Below are positions 35,319 through 45,460 of a stretch of 64,000 nt of DNA, piece after piece. Both the position numbers and the translations under genes were made by a program. Under the pieces are notes generated by a model. The model worked only from the letters and a program-made list of their open reading frames with translations. It searched no databases and had not been told where the DNA came from. The stretch lies in assembly GCA_022822495.1 (NCBI GenBank), contig JAJEBQ010000003.1, positions 1 through 64,000 on the forward strand, read 5' to 3'. The number at the start of each line of letters is the position of its first letter. The first letter of the stretch is position 1. The DNA comes from Paracoccaceae bacterium (GTDB lineage: Bacteria > Pseudomonadota > Alphaproteobacteria > Rhodobacterales > Rhodobacteraceae).

Positions 35319-35645
35319 TCAATCCTGGATAGCACTTTCGATCCATTTCTTTAATGCAGGCTTGGGATGAGCACCGGTAAGATTCCCTACGACCTCTCCT
35401 CCTTTGTAAAGAAACAAAGCAGGGATACCTCTCACACCAAGTTTTGAAGGTGTTTCCATGTTGGCTTCAATGTCAACTTTGGCAATGGTCAAACTGCCAT
35501 TATACTCTGTTGCCAATTCTTCCAGGACAGGACCTATCTGACGACAGGGCCCGCACCACTCTGCCCAGAAATCTACCAAAACTGGGTTTTGGGCATTAAT
35601 TACATCAGCTTCAAAAGAGTCATCGGATACGTGGATTACGCTCAT
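35319..35645 (-). CDS. trxA: Thioredoxin
   Basis: 108-aa thioredoxin with the redox active site WAEWCGPCRQ and the cis-Pro region GIPALFLYKGG. It is the general cytoplasmic protein-disulfide reductant. The addA stop is 25 bp upstream, so trxA ends the tsaE-amgK-murU-addB-addA-trxA run, a familiar alphaproteobacterial order. Confidence 0.96.
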   Translation of the reverse strand: MSVIHVSDDSFEADVINAQNPVLVDFWAEWCGPCRQIGPVLEELATEYNGSLTIAKVDIEANMETPSKLGVRGIPALFLYKGGEVVGNLTGAHPKPALKKWIESAIQD

Positions 35646-35670
35646 TTTTTTCCTCCAGATTATTGGGCAG

Positions 35671-38600
35671 TTAATTTATGGCTTGGGTATCAGACATTGT
35701 AATCACACTTTGCAAAGCATTCAATGTCACTTCCCCTGGAAGTTCAATTAATTCTCCCGTTTGGGTCCACAAGATCGCTGTCTTAATAATTTTGTGAGGG
35801 TAAATTTTTTCCAAAGCCCTATGATACGCACCCATTTGTCGTAATAAACCGTCGGGAGTCTCCTCAACCCTTGCGGGAACAAGCCGGTTGGTTTTGAAAT
35901 CTATTGCCAGTACATGATCCTCGGCAATGATCAACCGGTCAATAACACCGTAAATTGATTGATGGTCCAACTCTGGTATATCGGCTGTAATGGGAACCTC
36001 TTCCAGCGTATTTTTGGACGAATCAAACAGGAATTCAAGGGCGGGGTTATTCAGAATAGCAATACTGTTGGCAACCCATTCGAGACAGTTTTCAGAAGTA
36101 ACTTCTGGGAACTTGAGATTGATCAATTGCTCAGCTCTACTCTCCCATTCAGATTTCGGTGATTCAGGCAGGTGTTCCAACAAATGGTGGATGACCCTCC
36201 CTTTCTTGAGAGCATTTTCTCGGGTTGTTTCGGACTCTTCTTCGGCGGGCAGATTTTTGGAACCACCTAGGTTGGACGGAGAAAAAGATAGTCTGACCGG
36301 GGTTTCCTCCACAGGGTTCTCCTTGACCCAATTGGGTAAAACAATATCTTCCTTTTCATCAATCTCTTTTGGGCCATGAGCTTTGGTTGGCCAGTTCTCG
36401 GACATCAGGAGATAACCAGAAGTATTAATCATGCTGTCCAGCATCTCGTCTTGGAAATCAAAATCCAAATTCGGAATGTTTCTTGTCATGACCCAGTGAA
36501 CCATTTCATACCAGTTTTTGATATCTGCAATCGTCGTCGGCATGTTACTTCTTCTTTGTAATCCACAGACAATCAATCGTGATTCTGCCCGGGTGAGAGC
36601 GACATAAAGCAACCGTAGGTATTCTTTCCAATTTTCCCCCTTGATAACCTCCAAACCCTCATCTACAGGTTTTGAGAATTCCGGTCGTGTTGACCACAAG
36701 GGGAATTCCTCCTCGTCAGCACTAAGGATAATTTTGTCATTTGGGGTTCGCATATCCTTGGTATCTGGCAAAATGACAATGGGAGATTCCAGCCCTTTGG
36801 CACCATGGATACTCATAACCCGTATCTCGTCCCTTTGTTGTTCGAATTGGCGTTTGATATCAACAGTATCTGGTTCCAACCACTCCAGGAAGCCGGTTAA
36901 TGATGGGGTTTTGGTATATTCATAATCAAGGGCTTGGTCCAACAGTATATCAAGGGCCTCTGTACAGGCTTCACCCAGTCGTGATATCAGCAATTGTCGA
37001 CCATTGTGGACCGTCAGTATGATTTCCAATAAATCGTATGGCGTTTCCTTACCCACCAAGGATAACAGGTCTTCGAGTCTATCGTGGGCTCTCCTGTATC
37101 GTTCATTGAGATCCTTGTTTATGACCAATTCGTCCCACAGGGATCCAACACGATCATACGCCAATTGGAAGATATCATTTTCATCAAAGCCGAACAGGGG
37201 AGATTTCAAAATGACTGCAAGCGAGAGGTCATCCTTGGGAACCGACAGGAACTGCAACAGAGCGAGGAGATCCCTGACGGCAAGATCATCTGACAAATTG
37301 ATCCGATCTGTTCCGGCCAGGGGCAGATTCGCTTTTTTCAACTCTCTGATAATTGCCTTGTAAACCGGACCTCTGGTTTGTACAAGTATCAGTATATCTC
37401 CGGGTCGAACAGGTCTTGCTTCCCCGCTATTACCGGTCGGAACCAGATCATCCTTCAGTATATCCTTAATCTTGTGAACCAGATTTTCGGCCAAAATTTC
37501 TTCTGGTTTTTTTGCCTGTAGTGAATAAATGGGGGCCTCCCAACTCTCATCATCAGCGGGTTCTCTTTTCGGAACCAGCGGCCACAATTCAACTCGACCA
37601 GGCAATTTCTCTTTATAGGGCTTATGAGGAATAAAGCGGGTGTAGAATAGTTTTGGGAACAATTCCATGAAGTTATCAACAAGTTTCAGGATTATGTCAG
37701 AGGAACGAAAAGAAAACTCCAAATCTTCCTCAATGAACTGGCGACCACTTTTCTCAAACTGTTGCTTGAAATAATCCCGTCTTTCCTTGAATTTCTCAGG
37801 CGCCGCCCCCTGAAAGCCAAATATGGATTGTTTTTCGTCACCAACCGCAAAAATGGTTCGGGCCAGATTGCCTCTTTGCCCGGCGCCAGAGGTAAATTCT
37901 TCGGCCAGAATGGAAACAATTTTCCATTGCTTCGAGTTAACATCCTGGGCCTCATCCACCAGAATGTGATCAATATCTTCATCAAGCCTGTATAGGATCC
38001 ATTGGGAAATATCCCGATCGCTTAAAATTGCCAGCACTTTCGTCAGGAGGTCGTCAAAATCCAGCCAGGCGTTGGTAATTTTGGTTTCCTTGTAGGATTT
38101 GAGTATTCTGACTGCGAGTTGATGAAGCAGGAGGGTCTTCCTGGCCCCCTGGTAATTTTCCTCACTTATTTTTGCCATCGACAGTCTTTTGGCAAAGCTT
38201 TCAAGTTGTTGGATTGTCTCAGGTCCGAGACCTTCCCTGATTGCTTTCGTGGGGAATCTTTTATTCGGATAATTAGGTTGGTTGGCTGATTTTCCGTAAA
38301 GAAAATACCTTACCATGAGATTTATAAAGGTAACATCACTTCCGGCTTCAAACTCATGCTTGATTTCCTTGTACTTCTTCTGGTCAGTCTCAGACCCCAT
38401 AGCCAAGGCAGAGTGTAATCTCTTTATCAACTCCTTGTCACTTTCGGTGATGGTATGCAGGAAACTTTTATCGCCCCAGTCTTCTTGAACATCAAACTTG
38501 GCCCAGATTGCCTTCTTGCTGACAGTGTCAGGGAAATGATCTCTCTTGCCAAATATATCCTGGGTAAAAGTTTTGAGACTTTCGTAATCAAGGTATCTGG

Positions 38601-39132
38601 ACAACTCGCCAATGAGTTCACGATCGGTCTCAACCAGTTCGTTAAGGAGATCAATCTGGATGTTTCTGGCCTCACGGTCACCTATCAGTTTGAATTGTGG
38701 CGAAACATCCGCTTCCAATGGGAACTGTCGTAGCAAGGCTGTTGCAAAGGAATGAAACGTCTGTATTTTCATGCCGCCAGGAGTTTCCAGGGCACGGGCA
38801 AAAAGTGTGCGAGCCGAATCAAGTTTTTCGGGGGTTAGGGAGGCTTCGTCCTCACCCAAATTGAGCAGGTTTTCTTTTAATTCTTCATTCGAGAGCATCG
38901 CCCAACTGCCGAGGGTTTCGCCCAAACGGTTGAGCATATTGGTAGCCGCAGCATTGGTAAAGGTTATGCACAAAATCTTCTGGGGTGAAGTCCCAGCCAG
39001 CAACAGCCGGACCACTCGATTGGTTAGAACCCGGGTTTTCCCGGAACCGGCATTGGCCAGAACCCATGAAGATTCCCGTGGGTTCGCAGCCAGGACCTGC
39101 GGCAGTGTGGCAGCATCAAATCTGTTATTCAT
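35671..39132 (-). CDS. addA: Double-strand break repair helicase-nuclease AddA
   Basis: 1153-aa UvrD-like subunit of the AddAB recombination complex that unwinds and resects broken DNA ends before RecA loading. Walker A NAGSGKTRVL is near residue 28, other SF1 motifs include VDEAQDVNSKQW, GDEKQSIFGFQGA and YVALTRAESRLIV, and the C-terminal nuclease has AIDFKTNR of the PD-(D/E)XK family. Its ATG overlaps the addB stop by 8 nt. Confidence 0.95.
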   Translation of the reverse strand: MNNRFDAATLPQVLAANPRESSWVLANAGSGKTRVLTNRVVRLLLAGTSPQKILCITFTNAAATNMLNRLGETLGSWAMLSNEELKENLLNLGEDEASLTPEKLDSARTLFARALETPGGMKIQTFHSFATALLRQFPLEADVSPQFKLIGDREARNIQIDLLNELVETDRELIGELSRYLDYESLKTFTQDIFGKRDHFPDTVSKKAIWAKFDVQEDWGDKSFLHTITESDKELIKRLHSALAMGSETDQKKYKEIKHEFEAGSDVTFINLMVRYFLYGKSANQPNYPNKRFPTKAIREGLGPETIQQLESFAKRLSMAKISEENYQGARKTLLLHQLAVRILKSYKETKITNAWLDFDDLLTKVLAILSDRDISQWILYRLDEDIDHILVDEAQDVNSKQWKIVSILAEEFTSGAGQRGNLARTIFAVGDEKQSIFGFQGAAPEKFKERRDYFKQQFEKSGRQFIEEDLEFSFRSSDIILKLVDNFMELFPKLFYTRFIPHKPYKEKLPGRVELWPLVPKREPADDESWEAPIYSLQAKKPEEILAENLVHKIKDILKDDLVPTGNSGEARPVRPGDILILVQTRGPVYKAIIRELKKANLPLAGTDRINLSDDLAVRDLLALLQFLSVPKDDLSLAVILKSPLFGFDENDIFQLAYDRVGSLWDELVINKDLNERYRRAHDRLEDLLSLVGKETPYDLLEIILTVHNGRQLLISRLGEACTEALDILLDQALDYEYTKTPSLTGFLEWLEPDTVDIKRQFEQQRDEIRVMSIHGAKGLESPIVILPDTKDMRTPNDKIILSADEEEFPLWSTRPEFSKPVDEGLEVIKGENWKEYLRLLYVALTRAESRLIVCGLQRRSNMPTTIADIKNWYEMVHWVMTRNIPNLDFDFQDEMLDSMINTSGYLLMSENWPTKAHGPKEIDEKEDIVLPNWVKENPVEETPVRLSFSPSNLGGSKNLPAEEESETTRENALKKGRVIHHLLEHLPESPKSEWESRAEQLINLKFPEVTSENCLEWVANSIAILNNPALEFLFDSSKNTLEEVPITADIPELDHQSIYGVIDRLIIAEDHVLAIDFKTNRLVPARVEETPDGLLRQMGAYHRALEKIYPHKIIKTAILWTQTGELIELPGEVTLNALQSVITMSDTQAIN

Positions 39133-42088
39133 CGCCTACCTTCTGGAAAAAGGGTTTTTCGGTGTCTTCCCACTCTCCATAGCGGGCCAGATGATCATAG
39201 TCATTCGATAAGGTTCCAACCCCTCCATAGCGACGAGAAATATATCCGGTATTTTCGCTCTGATAGTGGCCAATAAGTTCCTGGAATTTCACCCAGGCTG
39301 CATGAAAGCTATCATCATCCACATCATCCATGCGCTCAACTTCTTTACTTTCGATTTTATTACCTATGCCGATATAGGCTGCCCTACTAACAATGCTTCT
39401 TTCGCCATACGAGAAGGCGCCTTTCTCGGCCATGATCGTTTGTAGGGGGATTTGTTTTTCATAGAGGAGAATTTGTTTGGGTGTAGGTATGGCACCTGAT
39501 TTGTAGTCGAACAAATGCCATTCGTTCTTTGTATCATGAACCAAATCTATACGGTCACATTTGGCTGTAAGGGTAAAGTCCAGATTTTCAAAATAATAGG
39601 AACCTCTCTCCTCGAGTATTTCCGGTTTGCCGCCTTCACGGAGTGATTTTTCAATATCCACGATTTCCTGTGCCTTATGGGCCAGAGTCGAGAGCCAGAC
39701 CTCTTCAACCACAGGAAAGGTTCCGGTGTTGGACAAGGCTTCCCTCGCTATCTCCAGCAATCTTTTTATTTCTACTGCGTCAGTACCTTTTGTAAAGGAG
39801 GGTACAAATTGCTCCATGATAGCATGGAGTTTAATGCCCTTGAGCAAGGCAGTGGGTGCCACCTTGAGCCGGTATACTGGTTTGAGTTCAAGGATGTCTT
39901 TGGCATAAATCGCGTAAGGATCAGTGATCAGAGTCCTAACCGCGGTGACGCTTATCCTATCTGGTCGACAGTGTACAGGTGGTGAAATCTGTGGTCTTTG
40001 ATAGGGAGGCAGTTCAAAGACAGGTTTTTCAAAACTCTCGGCAAGGCGCAACCAATAATCACCTCGTGCTTTCATATTTGCCAAGGCTGAAACCCCTTCG
40101 GGATCAAGACCTGCCAACAGGTTTGTCAATCGACTGAGCCATCTGGAAGGGGTTGTTGGTTCTCCTCCCCCAAGTGAGTTCCGTGACAGGATGACTTCCT
40201 TACCCGAAACAATTTGCTGAAAGTCATGCGCAGTGAGTCCAATTCTCGCTTCAGGTAAATTTAACCCAATCTGGTTTCGCAGGTTTCTGTTCAACCAGGG
40301 ATCCTGGTCAGGAAAAATAGGCCATGCCCCTTCATTCAAACCACCTGCAATAAATAGATCGGGTGATTCTGTACGGGCATCTTCCGTATTCCAGAAGAAC
40401 AGATTGGATGTATTTTCGTTCCTGTTCCTAATTCGGATCTCACCAGAAAGACCAAAATACAATTCGGTGTAATCACTGGATGAGATTTTGCCGAGAATGG
40501 AAGAGTGCTGTTTAATCTTGGTGAAAATCTTGCTTGCCTCCTGGGAGGCTTGAAGGTCATCATTCCATAGCATCTCGGAAGAATCATCAGTCGTCCCACC
40601 AGCCAAACTGGTGGCGACGGTCTTGTGGAGGTCAACAAATTCCTCAAGAGTAGCTTCCGTGACTTTCTCCAATCTGGATATATTCCTGGTAAACCATTGG
40701 AACCATTCCTTGGCACTTTTCTGATTCTGTGATTTCACCCATTTCCCTGTTTGTTTCATGGGGTCGTATTCAGGCCCTTTGGAACGTATGAAGAATTCAA
40801 GATTATGTGAGAACTCCATATGATTTTCCTGTTCAGACCCGGAATGAGTGAGGGGATGTTTTAACAGGGAGATAAACTCTTCGGGGTTGACTTCCCTACC
40901 GATTAAATTGGCAATACTTTGCAAAAAGGAACCGTGTGAAGTTTGCACAAAGGAACTGCCCCGAGAATCATGGGGATGAATACCCCATTTACGCAGAGCA
41001 GCTCTGACTTTTCTAATCAATGATTTGTCAGGGGTAACCAAAGCCGCGGACTTTCTGTCTTCCAGAGCCTTACGCATCTGGAGGGCTATGGTCACGGCTT
41101 CCAATCTTGAAGTAGGTGCTTCTACCAAGGTCAGACCTTCTGTTGCCGCCACCAGGTTGGTTAATTTTGGTCCGTCTGATTTCCACTGGTTTGTAACAGG
41201 TGCCGGACGCAAGGCAAGTGAGACCAGCGAACTTCTGGGGGTTCTTAGATTGCTTTCTTCATACCATGGGGGGATTTCCTTGGGTAAAATTTCCAGGTTG
41301 GTGGCAAGTTTGTAAAACCTGTACTGAGGATGATCAACCTGGGGCACATTTCCGCCTATGCTCTCCCAAACCTTAGAGGGCTGATCAAAATCAAAGCAGG
41401 GCAATACCAGCGCTCCTTGCGGCAGGTTTGCAACCTTTTGCATGAAATACTGGATGGATCCAATCGAACCGGTAGAGCCGGCAACAATAACGTGATGATT
41501 AGGGGGTGATTTCTCCCAACTTGTGGTTAGGGCGTCAATGACCAGTCTGCGCCGTGCTTCATCGCCAGGAGAGTCTGAAGTTTTTACAAATGAAGCCAAT
41601 ATTTCTAGGAATTTGAGACTTTCTTTCCAATGTGAGGATAAGTTGGTACGATCCACAACGCGCAGATCTTCGGGGGCTATGTTTTCTTCACTAAGTTCCT
41701 GTAAAAGGGATTCCAGAGTTCTGGTAAGATCATATTGGGCCAGATGCGAAGCAAAGCGTTGATCCTTTTCAAGCAGTTTCTTAATAGTCTGCATGAGTTC
41801 CAGACGAATCCGCAAGTTGGGGACAGGTGGAGGTATGGAAGGAAACCGGGCATCCATTTTCAAATCATTAAGCAACGAAAGTTTAGGAAGAAAGGAATTT
41901 TTTCTCTTTATGAAACTATTCACCACAGCGCGTTGTAGATTCCTGGTAGTCAGGTAAATTTCCACACGGGCCAATTCCTCGGGGTTGCTGCCGGACATTC
42001 TTGCCAGTAGACCAGCGACGAAAACATCGGCAAAATCGTACCCCGGTGGTGTCGCAAAGACTCTTGGACCATTTAAAGTTGGAAACAT
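39125..42088 (-). CDS. addB: Double-strand break repair protein AddB
   Basis: 987-aa partner of AddA. The sequence is weakly conserved, as usual for alphaproteobacterial AddB; it includes the degenerate helicase core (FIAGGLNEGAWP, LSRNSLGGGEP) and a C-terminal nuclease domain with AKCDRIDLV...HLFDYKSG. I place the start at ATG 42088 (MFPTLNGPRVFATPPGYDF), as the frame upstream to a TTG at 42109 adds only seven residues. Confidence 0.92.
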   Translation of the reverse strand: MFPTLNGPRVFATPPGYDFADVFVAGLLARMSGSNPEELARVEIYLTTRNLQRAVVNSFIKRKNSFLPKLSLLNDLKMDARFPSIPPPVPNLRIRLELMQTIKKLLEKDQRFASHLAQYDLTRTLESLLQELSEENIAPEDLRVVDRTNLSSHWKESLKFLEILASFVKTSDSPGDEARRRLVIDALTTSWEKSPPNHHVIVAGSTGSIGSIQYFMQKVANLPQGALVLPCFDFDQPSKVWESIGGNVPQVDHPQYRFYKLATNLEILPKEIPPWYEESNLRTPRSSLVSLALRPAPVTNQWKSDGPKLTNLVAATEGLTLVEAPTSRLEAVTIALQMRKALEDRKSAALVTPDKSLIRKVRAALRKWGIHPHDSRGSSFVQTSHGSFLQSIANLIGREVNPEEFISLLKHPLTHSGSEQENHMEFSHNLEFFIRSKGPEYDPMKQTGKWVKSQNQKSAKEWFQWFTRNISRLEKVTEATLEEFVDLHKTVATSLAGGTTDDSSEMLWNDDLQASQEASKIFTKIKQHSSILGKISSSDYTELYFGLSGEIRIRNRNENTSNLFFWNTEDARTESPDLFIAGGLNEGAWPIFPDQDPWLNRNLRNQIGLNLPEARIGLTAHDFQQIVSGKEVILSRNSLGGGEPTTPSRWLSRLTNLLAGLDPEGVSALANMKARGDYWLRLAESFEKPVFELPPYQRPQISPPVHCRPDRISVTAVRTLITDPYAIYAKDILELKPVYRLKVAPTALLKGIKLHAIMEQFVPSFTKGTDAVEIKRLLEIAREALSNTGTFPVVEEVWLSTLAHKAQEIVDIEKSLREGGKPEILEERGSYYFENLDFTLTAKCDRIDLVHDTKNEWHLFDYKSGAIPTPKQILLYEKQIPLQTIMAEKGAFSYGERSIVSRAAYIGIGNKIESKEVERMDDVDDDSFHAAWVKFQELIGHYQSENTGYISRRYGGVGTLSNDYDHLARYGEWEDTEKPFFQKVGDE

Positions 42089-42215
42089 AGAAACAGAAGT
42101 TGGGGTCAATGGGATAAATATATTCCTGCGGATATTACGTCTCTTGGGAGATTGAGGTTAATCATTATTATACAAGCTGTCCTGAAAGAGAATTATAAGA
42201 GTTAACGAAACAAAA

Positions 42216-42884
42216 TCATAATATTTTTTGGATTGTTTCAATTCCATAAGGTGTATCAATTACAGCCCATTGTCCATTATAAAACAAACCCTTTATTTTT
42301 TTATTGTGGATAAGTTGATCCCAGATAAGGTTCAGCGAAAACACTTTTCCAAAATCATGTCCAATAAGGGAAGGCTTGATTATCTGGGCGCCCAGGTAAA
42401 CCTGGCCATTATTATCCTCTCCCCTTCTGGTAAGGTTGGCGTGAGAATCGATGGCAAAATCACCCTTTCCTAGATAACCGTAGGTATTTTTTTTGGAACT
42501 CAACAATAACAAGGCGTCCATATCCTCTGGTTCCCATGACTGAGCAAGCATCAAAAGGGGGTTTTGACCAAACCAGTAATTGTCGGCATTTAAGGTGAAA
42601 ACCGGTTCATGCCCCAAGTGGGGAAGAGCGTTAAGTAACCCTCCCCCGGTATCCAGTATTTCAGGTTCTTCAACAACAACCTTGATGGACGGGTTGGAAC
42701 TTAGGTGTGCTTCTATCTTATAGCCGAGGTAATGCGCATTGACGATAATGTTTTCGATGCCAGCCTGTCTTGTTATCTTGATGGCATGGTCCAGAAGGGT
42801 TGTGTTGCCAACTCTAAGGAGTGGTTTTGGTGTATCCTTGACCCTGCTTCCCAGCCTTGTACCAAAACCGGCTGCGAAAATCAT
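42216..42884 (-). CDS. murU: Nucleotidyltransferase, MurU-like (MurNAc-1-P uridylyltransferase)
   Basis: 222-aa NTP-transferase of the sugar-nucleotide type: MIFAAGFGTRLGS, TPKPLLRVG and the NADNYW region are the substrate and metal-binding landmarks. Beside a kinase of the AmgK type it most likely makes UDP-MurNAc from MurNAc-1-phosphate in the peptidoglycan recycling route that bypasses de novo MurA/MurB synthesis. The start has no clear ribosome-binding site; the gap to the kinase gene is 18 bp. Confidence 0.85.
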   Translation of the reverse strand: MIFAAGFGTRLGSRVKDTPKPLLRVGNTTLLDHAIKITRQAGIENIIVNAHYLGYKIEAHLSSNPSIKVVVEEPEILDTGGGLLNALPHLGHEPVFTLNADNYWFGQNPLLMLAQSWEPEDMDALLLLSSKKNTYGYLGKGDFAIDSHANLTRRGEDNNGQVYLGAQIIKPSLIGHDFGKVFSLNLIWDQLIHNKKIKGLFYNGQWAVIDTPYGIETIQKIL

Positions 42885-42902
42885 TGCTGAATGAGGGTTG
42901 AT

Positions 42903-43904
42903 TTATCTTCTCCTTAATTTTTCCAGGTATTGAGGTTCAGGGTACGGAACATTTTCAAAGACAAATTCACGAAGATCATAAATTTCAGCTATATCAAGGT
43001 CAGAATGTAGGTAGTCCCAAACTCTGGGCATATAATCTAAATACCCCGGTTTGGAATCTCGAACCGCCAAGCGGGCAAAAACACCTAAAATTCTTAAATT
43101 TCTTTGAATGCCAGAAACGGCAACACATTGTTCAACCATATCAACGGGATCACCTGTAATTTCAGCATACCTTTCCAATACTACCATTCTATGTTCATAC
43201 GAAATATATCTTCGGGCATCTTCCACCAATGATGCCAGATCATAGGATGATTGCCCGACAGAGCCATCCTGAAAATCAATGATACCAATTCTTTTTAAAC
43301 CAATACGATCTTGCAACCATAAAAGGTTTTCAGAATGATAATCTCGGTGGATGAAGACTTGCTTTTCATTCATGCCAGCGATAGCATCTGATATCATGCT
43401 GGACAGTTCATCAACTTGATTTTTTGAGACCTCGGTATCAAAAATGTTTTGGGTATACCAGGTTAAAGATAATGCCGCTAGTTCACCCTGTATTTTGGGA
43501 GTATAAACGGGTGTATTTGGAGGAGGGGGCTTCTCTCGGAGTGCGACCAGAACATCAAGTGCGGCAAGATAAGTTTCCCACTCCATCTCGGGAAAAATTT
43601 TAAGGAAAATGTTTAACAAATATGGGCCCAGATCTTCGATGATTAGAAAGCCATTGGTTAAATCTCTGGCAAAAATTTTGGGTGCACTGAACCCATGTGC
43701 AAGAAGGTATTCTGAAATCGCAATGAATGAGTTTAGTTCGCTACATAATTCAATGGGAGTATCCATCAACAAAGCCGTTTTGGTTCCATCTTTCAAGCTA
43801 AAGTATTTGCGAGGGGAGGCATCGCCAGCCAGCGGGATCTTTTCACAGTCACGCCAGCCGTTTTCAGCCAAAAACTGGTTTCTTTGATCTTCACGTTTAT
43901 CCAA
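42903..43904 (-). CDS. amgK: Aminoglycoside phosphotransferase-fold kinase, AmgK-like
   Basis: About 333 aa with the APH kinase fold: PLAGDASPRKYF near the N-terminus, the catalytic HRDYHSENLLW and metal-binding GIIDFQDG. With the MurU-like gene next to it, the likely role is phosphorylation of MurNAc (and GlcNAc) at the anomeric position during cell-wall recycling. The frame opens at a TTG at 43916; a TTG at 43904 (after GAGGAA) is preferred here, overlapping tsaE slightly. Confidence 0.86.
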   Translation of the reverse strand: MDKREDQRNQFLAENGWRDCEKIPLAGDASPRKYFSLKDGTKTALLMDTPIELCSELNSFIAISEYLLAHGFSAPKIFARDLTNGFLIIEDLGPYLLNIFLKIFPEMEWETYLAALDVLVALREKPPPPNTPVYTPKIQGELAALSLTWYTQNIFDTEVSKNQVDELSSMISDAIAGMNEKQVFIHRDYHSENLLWLQDRIGLKRIGIIDFQDGSVGQSSYDLASLVEDARRYISYEHRMVVLERYAEITGDPVDMVEQCVAVSGIQRNLRILGVFARLAVRDSKPGYLDYMPRVWDYLHSDLDIAEIYDLREFVFENVPYPEPQYLEKLRRR

Positions 43905-44379
43905 GGGCTTCCTCAATTTTTTGTACGAATAACTGATCCTTAGTTTCTATGGTCATTATTCTTCTGTTTTCCAGATTTGGTTTTGGTTTGAAGGTTATGA
44001 TTATTGGGTTTTCGGGAGTGAAACGTCCAAGTTTTTCACCCCACTCAATGATACAGAGAGAGGTTTCGAAAGCCTCTTCCAGTCCCAGTTCGATTATTTC
44101 CAACTCAGAGTCGATGCGGTAAAGATCAGCATGCCAGATAGCCAACTCTCCTGCCTGATAGGATTGTACCAGGGTAAAAGTAGGCGAAGGAATATCCTCT
44201 TCACGGTTTGATTGCGATAAAAGATGCGAAATAATGGCCCGCGCAAAAACTGATTTACCTGCTCCAATAGGCCCCTTTAAAAGTATAACCTTTCCTGAAG
44301 ACAGGCCAGGAATCAACTTTTGAGCCAGTTTTCGGGTATCTTCTTCAGAATGGGAAGTAAATGTGGCATTGAAAGCCAT
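43897..44379 (-). CDS. tsaE: tRNA threonylcarbamoyladenosine biosynthesis ATPase TsaE
   Basis: 160-aa P-loop ATPase with Walker A LLKGPIGAGKSVFARA and the HADLYRIDSE...EWGEK region. TsaE works with TsaB, TsaD and TsaC to place t6A37 on ANN-decoding tRNAs; tsaD lies elsewhere in this window (53170-54276). Its end overlaps the amgK start, so it heads the peptidoglycan-recycling/addAB run. Confidence 0.94.
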   Translation of the reverse strand: MAFNATFTSHSEEDTRKLAQKLIPGLSSGKVILLKGPIGAGKSVFARAIISHLLSQSNREEDIPSPTFTLVQSYQAGELAIWHADLYRIDSELEIIELGLEEAFETSLCIIEWGEKLGRFTPENPIIITFKPKPNLENRRIMTIETKDQLFVQKIEEALG

Positions 44380-44404
44380 AATTAGTGTTTTACTCAGATA
44401 TCTC

Positions 44405-44420
44405 TTTAGTTGGAACTAAA
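44405..44420. promoter_or_regulatory. Dyad upstream of tsaE
   Basis: TTTAGTT and AACTAAA are perfect inverted repeats around GG, 25 bp before the tsaE start. It could be an operator or a short hairpin; no regulator is known to bind it. Confidence 0.3.
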
Positions 44421-44479
44421 TTCGCTATTTACCTTGGAAAATCAAATAATGTTTTCATTTTTTGGAATCAGACTTATAG

Positions 44480-45460
44480 TTAGTATCGCATGCGTCCGGG
44501 TGGTTCATCCCACTCAATGATTGGGGCAATAGGGGTTATTCGGGTTGGATTAATCACATCATGACTTTCGTAATAATGTTGGCGTGCATGAAACATGTTT
44601 ACTGTTTCTCTTATACCTGGCCATTGATAAAGGTCCCTCGTATATCCCCATAAATTGGGATAATCGGTAATTCGTTTAAGTGAGCATTTAAAATGACCGA
44701 CATATATGCTATCAAAACGGTAGAGGGTGGGGAATAATCTCCAATCGGCTTCTGTTGGCTGATTACCTAAAAGAAATCGCGTGTTGTTCAGAATATCATC
44801 CAGCCAATCCAGGGTTTCAAACAGTGGATGTACGGCTTCTTCATAGGCATCTTGTGATCCTGCAAATCCAGCCTTGTAGACACCATTATTGACCGTGTTG
44901 TAAATACGGTCATTCAGAGTATCAATATCTTGTTGGAGGGAATCAGGATAATAGTTGCCAGCTTTGGCACCAACATCATCAAAAGCACTATTCAGCATTC
45001 GTATTATTTCAGAAGACTCATTGGATACAATTGTTTCAGTTTCCTTATCCCAAAGGATTGGAACGGTAACACGCCCTGTATAGTTCGGATCGGCTTTGGT
45101 GTAAATTTGATGAGCGTATTCGAAACCAAATAGATGGTCACCTACAATACCCTCTTTGTCTTTGTCGAATGTCCATCCATTTTCGGCCATATACCAATGG
45201 ACATATGAAACGCCTATCAGGTCTTCCAGCCCCTTTAATTTAAGGTAAATCAGCACCCTATGAACCCAGGGACAAGCATAACTGGCATAAAGGTGATAGC
45301 GATTTATCTCTGCTTTGAAGCCTCCTTTGCCGCTTGGGCCTGCTGTACCATCTTTCGTAATCCAGTTCCGAAACTGGGAGACTGTCCGTACAAATTTACC
45401 ACCGGTAGCTTTCGTGTCATACCATTGATCTAGCCAAACACCATCAACCAATTTTCCCAT
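44480..45460 (-). CDS. Glutathionyl-hydroquinone reductase (YqjG/GHR family)
   Basis: 326-aa Xi-class glutathione transferase. The N-terminal active-site motif YASYACPWVHRVL has the catalytic Cys, and the rest matches the GHR family (GRVTVPILWDKETETIVSNE, WRLFPTLYRFDSIYVGHFKC). It reduces glutathionylated hydroquinones with a second glutathione. ATG start at 45460. It is transcribed alone. Confidence 0.93.
   Translation of the reverse strand: MGKLVDGVWLDQWYDTKATGGKFVRTVSQFRNWITKDGTAGPSGKGGFKAEINRYHLYASYACPWVHRVLIYLKLKGLEDLIGVSYVHWYMAENGWTFDKDKEGIVGDHLFGFEYAHQIYTKADPNYTGRVTVPILWDKETETIVSNESSEIIRMLNSAFDDVGAKAGNYYPDSLQQDIDTLNDRIYNTVNNGVYKAGFAGSQDAYEEAVHPLFETLDWLDDILNNTRFLLGNQPTEADWRLFPTLYRFDSIYVGHFKCSLKRITDYPNLWGYTRDLYQWPGIRETVNMFHARQHYYESHDVINPTRITPIAPIIEWDEPPGRMRY

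Noticed and set aside
35308-35321. GATTG-AGGA-CAATC hairpin between folC and trxA as a two-way terminator
   Set aside because: Stem only 5 bp and no T tract on either strand.
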